A stretch of 53,581 nt of DNA from CAKSHC01 sp045595395 (lineage in GTDB: Bacteria > Bacillota > Clostridia > Oscillospirales > UMGS1783), in the NCBI GenBank assembly GCA_045595395.1, contig JAZOAH010000006.1, forward strand, positions 1 through 53,581, in the 5' to 3' direction. This document shows, one piece after another, positions 16,709 through 24,224 of this stretch (position 1 is its first letter; each line of letters starts with the position of its first letter). Below the pieces are notes generated by a model that made no database searches, was not told where the DNA came from, and saw nothing but the letters and a program-made list of their open reading frames with translations. A program made the position numbers and the translations under genes.

Positions 16709-17077
16709 TTACAGCACTTCGGGAGCCAGGGACAGGATCTTGGTGTATTCCTTGTCACGCAGCTCACGAGCGATGGGCCCAAAGATACGAGTACCGCGGG
16801 GGTTCTTATCCTCACGGATGATGACGGCGGCGTTCTCGTCGAAACGAATACGGCTACCGTCAGCGCGCTGAATGCCCTGTGCGGAGCGGACAATCACGCA
16901 TTTAACGACATCACCCTTTTTGACCATGCCGCCGGGTGCTGCCTTTTTAACCGAGGCAATAACAACATCGCCGATATTGGCATACTTTCTGCCAGTACCG
17001 CCCAGCACACGGATGCACATAAGCTCTTTCGCGCCGGTGTTGTCAGCTGCCTTCATGTAGGTCTGTTGCTGAATCAC
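16709..17077 (-). CDS. rplN: 50S ribosomal protein L14
   Basis: 122-aa large-subunit protein at the subunit interface. Family start MIQQQTYMKAADNTGAKEL is encoded with GTG at 17077, preceded by AAGGAGG at good spacing. Contains AAPGGMVKKGDVVKCVIVR and GTRIFGPIARELRD. Nothing unusual besides the GTG start. Confidence 0.98.
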   Translation of the reverse strand: MIQQQTYMKAADNTGAKELMCIRVLGGTGRKYANIGDVVIASVKKAAPGGMVKKGDVVKCVIVRSAQGIQRADGSRIRFDENAAVIIREDKNPRGTRIFGPIARELRDKEYTKILSLAPEVL

Positions 17078-17103
17078 GGTTGTATCCTCCTTACTGGGCT
17101 TTC

Positions 17104-17361
17104 TTATTTAGCCTTCTCAATGATCTCGACCAGTCTCCATCTCTTGTCCTTGGACAGGGGTCTGGTCTCCATAACGCGAACCTTATCACCGACGCGGCAC
17201 TCGTTGTTTTCATCGTGAGCCTTCAGCTTGTAGGTGCGCTTGATAACCTTAGAATAAAGCGGGTGCTTTACATGGTCGGCGATGGAAACGACGATGGTCT
17301 TATCCATTTTGTCGCTGGAAACGACACCGACACGGGTCTTTCTGAGTCCTCTTTCACTCAT
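17104..17361 (-). CDS. rpsQ: 30S ribosomal protein S17
   Basis: 85-aa OB-fold 16S rRNA-binding protein. Recognised from LRKTRVGVVSSDKMDKTIVV and HDENNECRVGDKVRVMETRP (20 residues each). Place between rpmC and rplN is standard. Confidence 0.98.
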   Translation of the reverse strand: MSERGLRKTRVGVVSSDKMDKTIVVSIADHVKHPLYSKVIKRTYKLKAHDENNECRVGDKVRVMETRPLSKDKRWRLVEIIEKAK

Positions 17362-17393
17362 GATAAAATCCTCCTTTCATGAAAGCCGTGGCC

Positions 17394-17606
17394 TTAAGCC
17401 TCGACCTTCAACTCCTTTTCACGAAGAATAGTCTTAGCCATGGCGATATCCTTCTTGGTCTGGGAGATGCGCAGAGGATTTTCGAGCTGATTGGTAGCAT
17501 GCTGAAAGCGAAGGTTGAACAGCTCTTCCTTGAGATCTGCGATCTTCTTGGTCAGCTCCTGCTCGCTCATAGCTCTGAATTTATCTCTCTGATCCTTTGC
17601 CTTCAT
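17394..17606 (-). CDS. rpmC: 50S ribosomal protein L29
   Basis: 70-aa protein by the peptide exit tunnel. Contains MSEQELTKKIADLKEELFNL and RFQHATNQLENPLRI, the L29 pattern. The start is ATG 17606, which overlaps the rplP stop as TGATG; a GTG one codon upstream was rejected. GGAGGTGAT precedes it. Confidence 0.97.
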   Translation of the reverse strand: MKAKDQRDKFRAMSEQELTKKIADLKEELFNLRFQHATNQLENPLRISQTKKDIAMAKTILREKELKVEA

Positions 17607-18031
17607 CACTTATCACCTCCGAGGTCTTCTCTGGCGACGAACTTGCACTTGACCGGCAGCTTGTGAGAAGCCAGGCGGAATGCCTCACGGGCGACCTCTT
17701 CCGAGACGCCGGCGATCTCAAACATGACCTTGCCGGGTTTTACAACGGCTACCCAATACTCGGGAGCGCCCTTACCTTTACCCATACGGGTTTCCAGGGG
17801 CTTACGGGTGATGGGCTTGTGGGGGAAGATCTTGATCCACACCTTACCGCCACGCTTGGTGAAACGAGTCATGGCGATACGGGCGGCTTCGATCTGATTG
17901 GCAGTGATCCATGCCGGCTCTTCGGTAGCCAGACCGAATTCGCCGTTGGAGACGGTGTTGCCAACGAGGGCACGACCCGTCATTCTGCCACGGTGTACTC
18001 TTCTGTACTTCACTCTCTTAGGCATTAACAT
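17606..18031 (-). CDS. rplP: 50S ribosomal protein L16
   Basis: 141-aa protein that organises the A-site side of the large subunit. The start MLMPKRVKYRRVHRG at 18031 matches the family, and its GGAGG site lies eight bases upstream inside the end of rpsC, so the genes overlap by 14 bases. A second in-frame ATG at 18025 is less well spaced. Core motifs GRVWIKIFP-like GKVWIKIFPHKPITRKP and MGKGKGAPEYWVAVVKPG are present. Confidence 0.97.
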   Translation of the reverse strand: MLMPKRVKYRRVHRGRMTGRALVGNTVSNGEFGLATEEPAWITANQIEAARIAMTRFTKRGGKVWIKIFPHKPITRKPLETRMGKGKGAPEYWVAVVKPGKVMFEIAGVSEEVAREAFRLASHKLPVKCKFVAREDLGGDK

Positions 18032-18743
18032 TGCGGCGGCCTCCTTCTCTGCGAGGTCTTCTGTCGCGGTTTTCGCGACGCTCACGACGCTCCTCAGTTA
18101 CATTGGTACGAGCCTGGAGGACTTCGCCTCTGTAGATCCATACCTTAACGCCGATACGGCCGTAGGTGGTGTTCGCCTCAGCGAAACCGTAGTCGATGTC
18201 GGCACGCAGGGTCTGCAGGGGAATGGTACCCTCATGATAATGCTCGCTGCGGGCGATCTCAGCGCCGCCCAGACGGCCGGACACGCAGGTCTTGATACCC
18301 TTAGCGCCCAGACGCATGGTGCGCTGGATGGCCATCTTCATGGCACGGCGGAAGGAAGTACGCTTCTCGAGCTGGGAAGCGATGTTCTCAGCCACCAGCT
18401 GAGCATTCAGATCGGGCTGCTTGATCTCAACGATGTTGAGGGGAGCAACCGGCTTGCCGATCATCTTTTCGATGGCAGCACGGTATTTCTCGATCTCAAC
18501 GCCGCCCTTGCCGATAACGACACCGGGCTTAGCGCACTGGATGGTGATGCGGATCTTATTGGGATCTCTCTCGATCTTGACGGCAGGAACACCGGCAGCA
18601 TAGAGAGTCTTCTTCAGGTAGTCACGGATCTTCTTATCCTCGACGAGCAGATCGCCGAACTGATGATCGGGCGCGTACCATTTGGAATCCCAGTCTTTAA
18701 TGATGCCCACACGAAGACCGTGGGGATTAACTTTCTGGCCCAT
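18018..18743 (-). CDS. rpsC: 30S ribosomal protein S3
   Basis: 241-aa head protein at the mRNA entry channel. Begins MGQKVNPHGLRVGIIKDWDS; KH domain with VVIGKGGVEIEKYRA; C-terminal SGRLGGAEIARSEHYHEGTI (20 residues). The C-terminus is an Arg/Glu-rich tail (RRERRENRDRRPRREGG) whose codons hold the rplP binding site. Confidence 0.98.
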   Translation of the reverse strand: MGQKVNPHGLRVGIIKDWDSKWYAPDHQFGDLLVEDKKIRDYLKKTLYAAGVPAVKIERDPNKIRITIQCAKPGVVIGKGGVEIEKYRAAIEKMIGKPVAPLNIVEIKQPDLNAQLVAENIASQLEKRTSFRRAMKMAIQRTMRLGAKGIKTCVSGRLGGAEIARSEHYHEGTIPLQTLRADIDYGFAEANTTYGRIGVKVWIYRGEVLQARTNVTEERRERRENRDRRPRREGGRRNVNA

Positions 18744-18761
18744 GCTAAAACCTCCTGTTCC

Positions 18762-19097
18762 TTATTCTTTTTCCTTGACGACCAAGGTGATGTGGGATGT
18801 TCTCTTCAGGATCCGGTAGGCCGAACCGCGGCTGCGGGGCTGCATTCTCTTAAGAATGGGGCCGGGGCCGACGAAGGTCTCGGAAACGATGAGATTCTCC
18901 TTATTCAGATGCAGATTGTTCTCTGCGTTGGCTACGGCGCTATCGAGCAGCTTAAGCAGATAGGCGCTGGCAGCCTTCGGGGTGTTCTTCAGTATCGCTC
19001 TCGCCTCAACGACCGGTTTGTTGCGGATGAGATCCTGCACAATAGTCACTTTCTGAGGGGAAAGACGAACGAAAGTCACAGTAGCTTTTGCTTCCAT
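18762..19097 (-). CDS. rplV: 50S ribosomal protein L22
   Basis: 111-aa protein whose beta-hairpin lines the exit tunnel. Start MEAKATVTFVRLSPQK at 19097, chosen because AGGAGG is nine bases upstream; the ATG two codons earlier (19103) is only three bases from it. The hairpin region GPGPILKRMQPRSRGSAYRI (20 residues) is intact, without the macrolide-type deletion. Confidence 0.97.
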   Translation of the reverse strand: MEAKATVTFVRLSPQKVTIVQDLIRNKPVVEARAILKNTPKAASAYLLKLLDSAVANAENNLHLNKENLIVSETFVGPGPILKRMQPRSRGSAYRILKRTSHITLVVKEKE

Positions 19098-19111
19098 TGT
19101 CATATTCCTCC

Positions 19112-19387
19112 TTAAGCACCGGTCTTCTTGGCGCCGGCATGGCCTCTGAAGGTTCTGGTCGGAGCAAATTCACCGAGTCTGTGGCCGACCATATCTTCGG
19201 TCACATAAACGGGAACATGCTTTCTGCCGTCATGAACGGCAAAGGTATGTCCGACAAAATCCGGGAAAATGACGGATGCGCGGGACCAGGTCTTGAGCAC
19301 ACGCTTTTCGCCGGCCGCATTCATTTCCTGAACTCTCTTCAGAAGTACGGGCTGTACGAACGGGCCCTTCTTAACACTTCTACCCAT
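19112..19387 (-). CDS. rpsS: 30S ribosomal protein S19
   Basis: 91-aa head protein near the tRNA sites. Begins MGRSVKKGPFVQPVLLKRVQ and contains TWSRASVIFPDFVGHTFAVH and GEFAPTRTFRGHAG. Standard length and position. Confidence 0.98.
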   Translation of the reverse strand: MGRSVKKGPFVQPVLLKRVQEMNAAGEKRVLKTWSRASVIFPDFVGHTFAVHDGRKHVPVYVTEDMVGHRLGEFAPTRTFRGHAGAKKTGA

Positions 19388-19412
19388 TGAATTACCTCCT
19401 TACGCAGCCAAA

Positions 19413-20246
19413 TTACTTGGCATTGCGTCTCTTGACGATAAATTTGTCGGACTGAGCCTTTTTGGATCTGGTCTTGTAGCCCAGAGTCGGTTTGCCCCAA
19501 GGGGACACAGGACCGGGACGACCGATGGGGGATTTACCCTCACCACCGCCATGCGGGTGGTCGTTCGGGTTCATGACCGAGCCGCGGACGGTAGGACGGA
19601 TGCCCATGTGACGCTTACGGCCGGCTTTACCGATGACTACGTTCTCATGATCCAGGTTACCGATCTGACCAATGGTAGCCTTGCAGTTAAGACGGATCAA
19701 ACGGACTTCGCCCGACGGCATACGGACCTGAGCCATGCCATTCTCCTTGGCCATCAGCTGTGCGAAAGCACCGGCGGTTCTGACCAGCTGGGCGCCCTTG
19801 CCGGGATACATCTCCACGTTGTGGATGATGGTACCGACGGGGATGTTTTCGATAGGCAGGCAGTTGCCGGGCTTAATGTCGGCATGTGCGCTGCTGATGA
19901 TAGTGGTACCGACCTTGAGATCAAGGGGAGCCACGATATAGGCCTTCTCGCCGTCCTCATACTGGATCAGAGCGATGTTGGCGCTGCGGTTGGGGTCATA
20001 CTCGATGGCCAGAACAGTAGCAGGAACGTCCATCTTATTTCTCTTGAAATCGATGATTCTGTACTTGCGTCTGTTGCCGCCGCCCTGATGGCGAACGGTG
20101 ATACGGCCGTTGTTGTTTCTGCCCGAATGCTTCTTCAGGGAAGTCAGCAGGGACTTTTCCGGGGTGGACTTGGTGATCTCATCAAAGCTGAGCACCGACA
20201 TGCCACGGCGGCCGGGAGAAGTAGGTTTATACTTTTTGATACCCAT
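19413..20246 (-). CDS. rplB: 50S ribosomal protein L2
   Basis: 277-aa core protein of the large subunit, needed for subunit joining and the peptidyl transferase centre. Contains ITVRHQGGGNRRKYRIIDFK and the C-terminal RGSVMNPNDHPHGGGEG with the conserved His. Standard place between rplW and rpsS. Confidence 0.98.
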   Translation of the reverse strand: MGIKKYKPTSPGRRGMSVLSFDEITKSTPEKSLLTSLKKHSGRNNNGRITVRHQGGGNRRKYRIIDFKRNKMDVPATVLAIEYDPNRSANIALIQYEDGEKAYIVAPLDLKVGTTIISSAHADIKPGNCLPIENIPVGTIIHNVEMYPGKGAQLVRTAGAFAQLMAKENGMAQVRMPSGEVRLIRLNCKATIGQIGNLDHENVVIGKAGRKRHMGIRPTVRGSVMNPNDHPHGGGEGKSPIGRPGPVSPWGKPTLGYKTRSKKAQSDKFIVKRRNAK

Positions 20247-20267
20247 GTCTGTATTCTCCTTCTCTTA

Positions 20268-20561
20268 TTACTGCAGGCTGTCGAAGAAGCCGATGGTCTT
20301 CGAGTCCTTAGTCAGCGTGACAGTGGCCTTCTTGCGCTTGGCAGTGGTTCCCATGTGCATGCCGACTCTCTTGGGCTTACCCTTGACGGTGACAGTGCTC
20401 ACCTTGGCAACCTTGACCTTGAAGATCTCTTCAACCGCCTTGGCGATCTCGATCTTGTTGGCATCGGTAGCCACTTCAAAGGTGTACTTCTTATTTTCAA
20501 GACCGCTCATGCTCTTTTCGGAAATGATCGGCTTGATGATCACATCATACATGGACTTCAT
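20268..20561 (-). CDS. rplW: 50S ribosomal protein L23
   Basis: 97-aa protein at the tunnel exit, docking site for trigger factor and SRP. Begins MKSMYDVIIKPIISEKSM; contains YTFEVATDANKIEIAKAVEE. Its ATG shares a base with the rplD stop codon (TAATG), so translation is coupled. Confidence 0.98.
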   Translation of the reverse strand: MKSMYDVIIKPIISEKSMSGLENKKYTFEVATDANKIEIAKAVEEIFKVKVAKVSTVTVKGKPKRVGMHMGTTAKRKKATVTLTKDSKTIGFFDSLQ

Positions 20562-21184
20562 TATGCATACACCTCCGTGATCTTCGTAACGGCATCCTCG
20601 GTGAGGATGAGCTTACCGGAGTTGAGAATATCGTAAACATTGAGCTGACCGACGAAGGTGGTCTTGTTGCCCTCGATGTTACGGGAAGCGAGCACGACAT
20701 TCTTGTCAACATCGCCGGTAACGATCAGGGACTTCTTCTCAACGCCCAGGGCATTGAGCATGGCGGCCACGGTCTTGGTCTTAACTTCCTCAAGCTCGAT
20801 GGCGTTGACGACGATCAGATCGTTGTCGGCCAGCTTAGAAGAGAGAGCCGAGCGCATAGCGACCAGCTTGGTCTTCTTGTTGAGGGAGTAACGATACTCT
20901 CTGGGCTTGGGAGCGAACACGATACCGCCATGAGTCCACTGCGGAGCGCGGGTGGAACCCTGACGGGCACGGCCGGTACCCTTCTGTCTCCAAGGCTTGC
21001 GGCCGCCGCCTGCGACTTCGGCGCGGGTGAGAGCCGACTGGGTGCCCTGGCGCTGGTTAGCGAGGTAGTTGACAACGACAGCGTGCAGAACCGAGCCGTT
21101 TACCTCAGCGGCGAAAACCTTGTCGTTCAGTTCGATCTGATTGACAACTTCGCCTTTCATGTTAACAACATTAATGTTAGCCAT
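20561..21184 (-). CDS. rplD: 50S ribosomal protein L4
   Basis: 207-aa protein with a long loop lining the exit tunnel; the loop motif KPWRQKGTGRARQGSTRAPQ (20 residues) is conserved. In Escherichia coli L4 represses its own operon through the S10 leader. A structured leader is present here too, but I cannot tell whether L4 is the ligand. Confidence 0.98.
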   Translation of the reverse strand: MANINVVNMKGEVVNQIELNDKVFAAEVNGSVLHAVVVNYLANQRQGTQSALTRAEVAGGGRKPWRQKGTGRARQGSTRAPQWTHGGIVFAPKPREYRYSLNKKTKLVAMRSALSSKLADNDLIVVNAIELEEVKTKTVAAMLNALGVEKKSLIVTGDVDKNVVLASRNIEGNKTTFVGQLNVYDILNSGKLILTEDAVTKITEVYA

Positions 21185-21198
21185 TGTTTGTATCCTCC

Positions 21199-21828
21199 TT
21201 ACGCTTTCTTGGAGGACTTGATGAACACAAAGCCACCCTTGGGACCGGGAACGGCGCCCTTGACGGCGATGATGTTATCTTCAGCCTCTACCTTGACAAC
21301 AGCGAGGTTCTGAACAGTGACCTGCTCGTTACCCAGCTGACCTGCCATGTGCTTGCCCTTGAGGGTCTTGGACGGATCGCTGGCAGCACCCATGGAGCCC
21401 TGGCCACGGTGATACTTGGAACCGTGGGTCATAGGACCGGTGTGCTGGCCCCAGCGCTTGATAGCGCCGGCATAGCCCTTACCTTTGGAGGTGCCGGTGA
21501 TATCGACAGCCTCGCCCTCAGCGAAACGCTCGACGGTGAGAACATCGCCGACGTTGAGGGTGGCAGCATCGTCAAGATCAAACTCCTTGAGCACACGCTT
21601 GTAGGGAGCGCCAACCTTGTCGAACTGGCCCTGCTCGGGCTTATTGAGCTTCTTGGCGGTGACATCGTCGAAACCAAGCTTGACCGCTTCGTATCCGTCG
21701 ACTTCAACCGTCTTCTTCTGGATGACAACACAGGGGCCTGCTTCGATCAGGGTGACAGGCAGGCAGTTGCCGGCCTCATCGAAGACCTGTGTCATGCCTA
21801 ACTTTTTGCCGATGATGGCATTCTTCAT
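21199..21828 (-). CDS. rplC: 50S ribosomal protein L3
   Basis: 209-aa early assembly protein whose extension reaches the peptidyl transferase centre. Begins MKNAIIGKKLGMTQVFDEAG; contains GTSKGKGYAGAIKRWG and GSKYHRGQGSMGAASDPSKT (20 residues). Sixty bases after rpsJ. Confidence 0.98.
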   Translation of the reverse strand: MKNAIIGKKLGMTQVFDEAGNCLPVTLIEAGPCVVIQKKTVEVDGYEAVKLGFDDVTAKKLNKPEQGQFDKVGAPYKRVLKEFDLDDAATLNVGDVLTVERFAEGEAVDITGTSKGKGYAGAIKRWGQHTGPMTHGSKYHRGQGSMGAASDPSKTLKGKHMAGQLGNEQVTVQNLAVVKVEAEDNIIAVKGAVPGPKGGFVFIKSSKKA

Positions 21829-21888
21829 GATGATTTTCTCCTTTTCTGGTTATTGGTTGACGTCTTTGCGCCAACATGACCCCGGCGC

Positions 21889-22200
21889 TTACAGCTTGAG
21901 TTCGATCTCTACGCCAGCGGGGAGTTCAAGGTTTGTGAGTGCTTCCATCGCCTTCTGGGAAGGTTTCAGGATGTCGATCAGACGCTTATGGGTGCGCATT
22001 TCAAACTGCTCACGCGAATCCTTATACTTGTGCACGGCACGCAGGATGGTTACGATCTCCTTCTTGGTGGGAAGAGGAATAGGACCGGAAACCTCTGCGC
22101 CGTTGCGCTTCGCGGTGGCAATGATCTTCTCGCAAGCCTGGTCGATCAGGTTGTGATCGTAAGCCTTGAGTCTGACTCTTACCTTTTCCTTTACTGCCAT
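21889..22200 (-). CDS. rpsJ: 30S ribosomal protein S10
   Basis: 103-aa head protein, also NusE in transcription antitermination. Begins MAVKEKVRVRLKAYDHNLID; contains GPIPLPTKKEIVTILRA and HKRLIDILKPSQKAMEALTN. First gene of the supercluster, behind AAGGAGG and a long leader. The elongation factor genes often found upstream are absent. Confidence 0.98.
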   Translation of the reverse strand: MAVKEKVRVRLKAYDHNLIDQACEKIIATAKRNGAEVSGPIPLPTKKEIVTILRAVHKYKDSREQFEMRTHKRLIDILKPSQKAMEALTNLELPAGVEIELKL

Positions 22201-22456
22201 TTGCTCGCCTCCTTAATTTTTTTGGCAAATTGGTTTGGCGGCCATGAAAACCTAACACGCTCTCTTGCGTTTCGCACCTCTCCACAAGAAAACCGAATCC
22301 CTGCCCTCGCAGGTATCCGGCCTTGTTGAGCAAAAGAGGTACGTGAACACGTACGATAATGCCGGTTTCCATATTACGCCCGGTTTAAAATCGGACTTAC
22401 TCCGCGGAAATTACCCGGTTTCCCGGCAACCTTCCGCATCATCGCATTTTAGTCGC
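22201..22456 (-). ncRNA. structured 5' leader of the S10 ribosomal operon
   Basis: About 255 untranslated bases lie between the rpsJ promoter and start codon. Hairpins: CCGG-GAAA-CCGG (22415-22426); GTACGTG/CACGTAC (22339-22354); CCTGC-GAGG-GCAGG (22300-22313); GCG-AAA-CGC (22267-22275); and GGTTT/AAACC (22232-22252). ACCTCT (22335-22340) can pair with AGAGGT (22276-22281) to enclose the third one. No T run follows, so control would more likely be translational or by antitermination. The match to a specific ribosomal leader family was not tested. This explains the stretch without a gene. Confidence 0.6.
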
Positions 22457-22462
22457 TAATAC

Positions 22463-22491
22463 ACTATAGCAGAAAGTACAAGGGAAATCAA
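22463..22491 (-). promoter_or_regulatory. sigma-A-like promoter of the S10-spc-alpha supercluster
   Basis: Minus-strand TTGATT (22486-22491), exactly 17 bases, TATAGT (22463-22468). A-rich sequence just upstream (22492-22527) resembles an UP element. It is the only good promoter found ahead of the 32-gene cluster. Confidence 0.8.
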
Positions 22492-22541
22492 GAGTTTTTT
22501 TCATTTTTTTGAAAAAATTTTTTCTTCCTATTATAATAGGC

Positions 22542-22570
22542 TTGAAAATTGCGGCTCGGCATGCTATATT
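22542..22570 (+). promoter_or_regulatory. sigma-A-like promoter of gltX-glnS
   Basis: TTGAAA (22542-22547), 17 bases, TATATT (22565-22570), then AAGGAG six bases before the gltX ATG. The expected leader is only about 25 bases, so no T-box precedes this synthetase operon. Divergent from the S10 promoter about 50 bases away. Confidence 0.8.
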
Positions 22571-22600
22571 ATCATATATTACTATAATAAGGAGTCCTAT

Positions 22601-24223
22601 ATGGATCTGGCTAACCTGTTATATCCCAATCAAACGATGACGCCCGAGGCGCTGGAAGCACGCTATCCCGAGCGCAACCTGCCCGAGGGTGCGAAGGTGA
22701 CCCGTTTTGCCCCCTCCCCCACCGGCTTTGTTCATTTCGGCGGTCTGCTGCCCACCCGCATCTCCGAGCGGCTGGCCCACCAGAGCGGCGGCGTCTTTAT
22801 CTTAAGAATTGAAGATACCGACCAAAAGCGCAAGGTCGAGGGTGCCGAGGAAAACCTGCTGGAGACCTATAACTATTTCGGTATTCAGTTTGACGAGGGC
22901 GTGCCCATTGACGGCGCCAATGGCGCCTACGGCCCTTACCGTCAGAGTGCCCGTCGGGAGATCTATGCCACCTATGCCAAGAAATTGGTAGAGGAAGGCA
23001 AGGCCTACCCCTGCTTCTGCACCGAGGAAGAGTTGACGGCCATTCGTGAACAGCAAGAGGCCAAGGGCGTTGACCCCGGCTACTATGGCGCTTGGGCGGT
23101 ATGGCGCAATGCCACTGAGGAACAGGTCAAGGAAAAGTTGGATGCCGGTGTTCCCTTTGTCATCCGCTTTAAGAGCCAGGGCGATCCTGAGCATAAAATG
23201 AAATTTACCGACCTGGTCAAGGGCGATGTCGAGATCACCGAAAATCACATTGACCATGTTCTCTTAAAGAGCGACGGCATCCCCACCTATCATTTCGCCC
23301 ACGCCGTCGACGATCATTTGATGCGTGTGACCCATGTGGTACGAGGCGAGGAGTGGCTGCCCTCTCTGCCCTTCCATATTCAATTATTTAAGGCGCTGGG
23401 CTTTAAGTTACCCAAGTACCTGCACTGCTCGCAGCTGATGAAGATGGAGGGCGACTCCAAAAAGAAGCTGTCCAAGCGGGATAAAGCGGCGGCCTTGGCC
23501 GATTATAAAAAGGAAGGCTATGCGCCCGTCTGCATCACCGAATACATCATGACGCTGCTCAACTCCAACTACGAGGAGTGGCGCACCGCCAATCCGGACA
23601 AGCCCTTTAGCGAGTTCCCCTTTGCCATCAAGAAGTTGAGTGCATCCGGCTCGCTGTTTGACTATGATAAACTCGACGACATTGCCCGCACCACCGTGTC
23701 ACGCATGAGCGCCGATGAGGTCTATACGGCGCTGACCGATTGGGCCAAGGAATACGATCCCGAATTTGCGGCGCTGCTGACGAGGGATGCTTCTTATACT
23801 AAGAGCATCCTGGCCATCGGCCGTGGCGGCAAAAAACCACGCAAGGACATCACCAAGTGGAGCGGCGTTAAGGACTATGCCGGCTTCTTCTTTGATGAAC
23901 TGTTTGCGCCCGACTATTCGACCCTAGCCGGCGAGGATGTCAATGCCATTCTCGACCGCTATGCCGAAATCTACGATGAAAGCGCCGATCAGACGGCCTG
24001 GTTTGACGCCATCAAGGCGATGGCCACCGAGTTTGGCTATGCCGCCGAGACCAAGGCGTACAAGGCCGATCCCGATGCCTACAAGGGGCATGTCGGCGAT
24101 ATTTCCAATATACTGCGTGTGGCTGTGACCGGCCGCACCGCCTCGCCCGATATGTATGCGGTTATGCAGATCTTAGGGCGTGAGCGGGTGCTGGCCAGAC
24201 TGACGGCCGCAAAGGAGAGATAA
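22601..24223 (+). CDS. gltX: glutamyl-tRNA synthetase
   Basis: 540-aa class I synthetase that charges tRNA-Glu. The HIGH-type motif is in APSPTGFVHFGGL (about 37-49), and KKKLSKRDKAA is the KMSKS-type loop. It is longer than common bacterial enzymes (about 470-500). Promoter TTGAAA-17-TATATT and AAGGAG lie directly upstream. It ends one base before glnS. With GlnRS encoded next door, it would be expected to be the discriminating form, but I could not verify this from the anticodon-binding residues. Confidence 0.96.
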   Translation: MDLANLLYPNQTMTPEALEARYPERNLPEGAKVTRFAPSPTGFVHFGGLLPTRISERLAHQSGGVFILRIEDTDQKRKVEGAEENLLETYNYFGIQFDEGVPIDGANGAYGPYRQSARREIYATYAKKLVEEGKAYPCFCTEEELTAIREQQEAKGVDPGYYGAWAVWRNATEEQVKEKLDAGVPFVIRFKSQGDPEHKMKFTDLVKGDVEITENHIDHVLLKSDGIPTYHFAHAVDDHLMRVTHVVRGEEWLPSLPFHIQLFKALGFKLPKYLHCSQLMKMEGDSKKKLSKRDKAAALADYKKEGYAPVCITEYIMTLLNSNYEEWRTANPDKPFSEFPFAIKKLSASGSLFDYDKLDDIARTTVSRMSADEVYTALTDWAKEYDPEFAALLTRDASYTKSILAIGRGGKKPRKDITKWSGVKDYAGFFFDELFAPDYSTLAGEDVNAILDRYAEIYDESADQTAWFDAIKAMATEFGYAAETKAYKADPDAYKGHVGDISNILRVAVTGRTASPDMYAVMQILGRERVLARLTAAKER

Positions 24224-24224
24224 G

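Noticed and set aside
22022..22372. 116-codon frame on the minus strand overlapping rpsJ and its leader
   Set aside because: No ribosome binding site, it overlaps a certain gene in another frame, and its product has no family signature.
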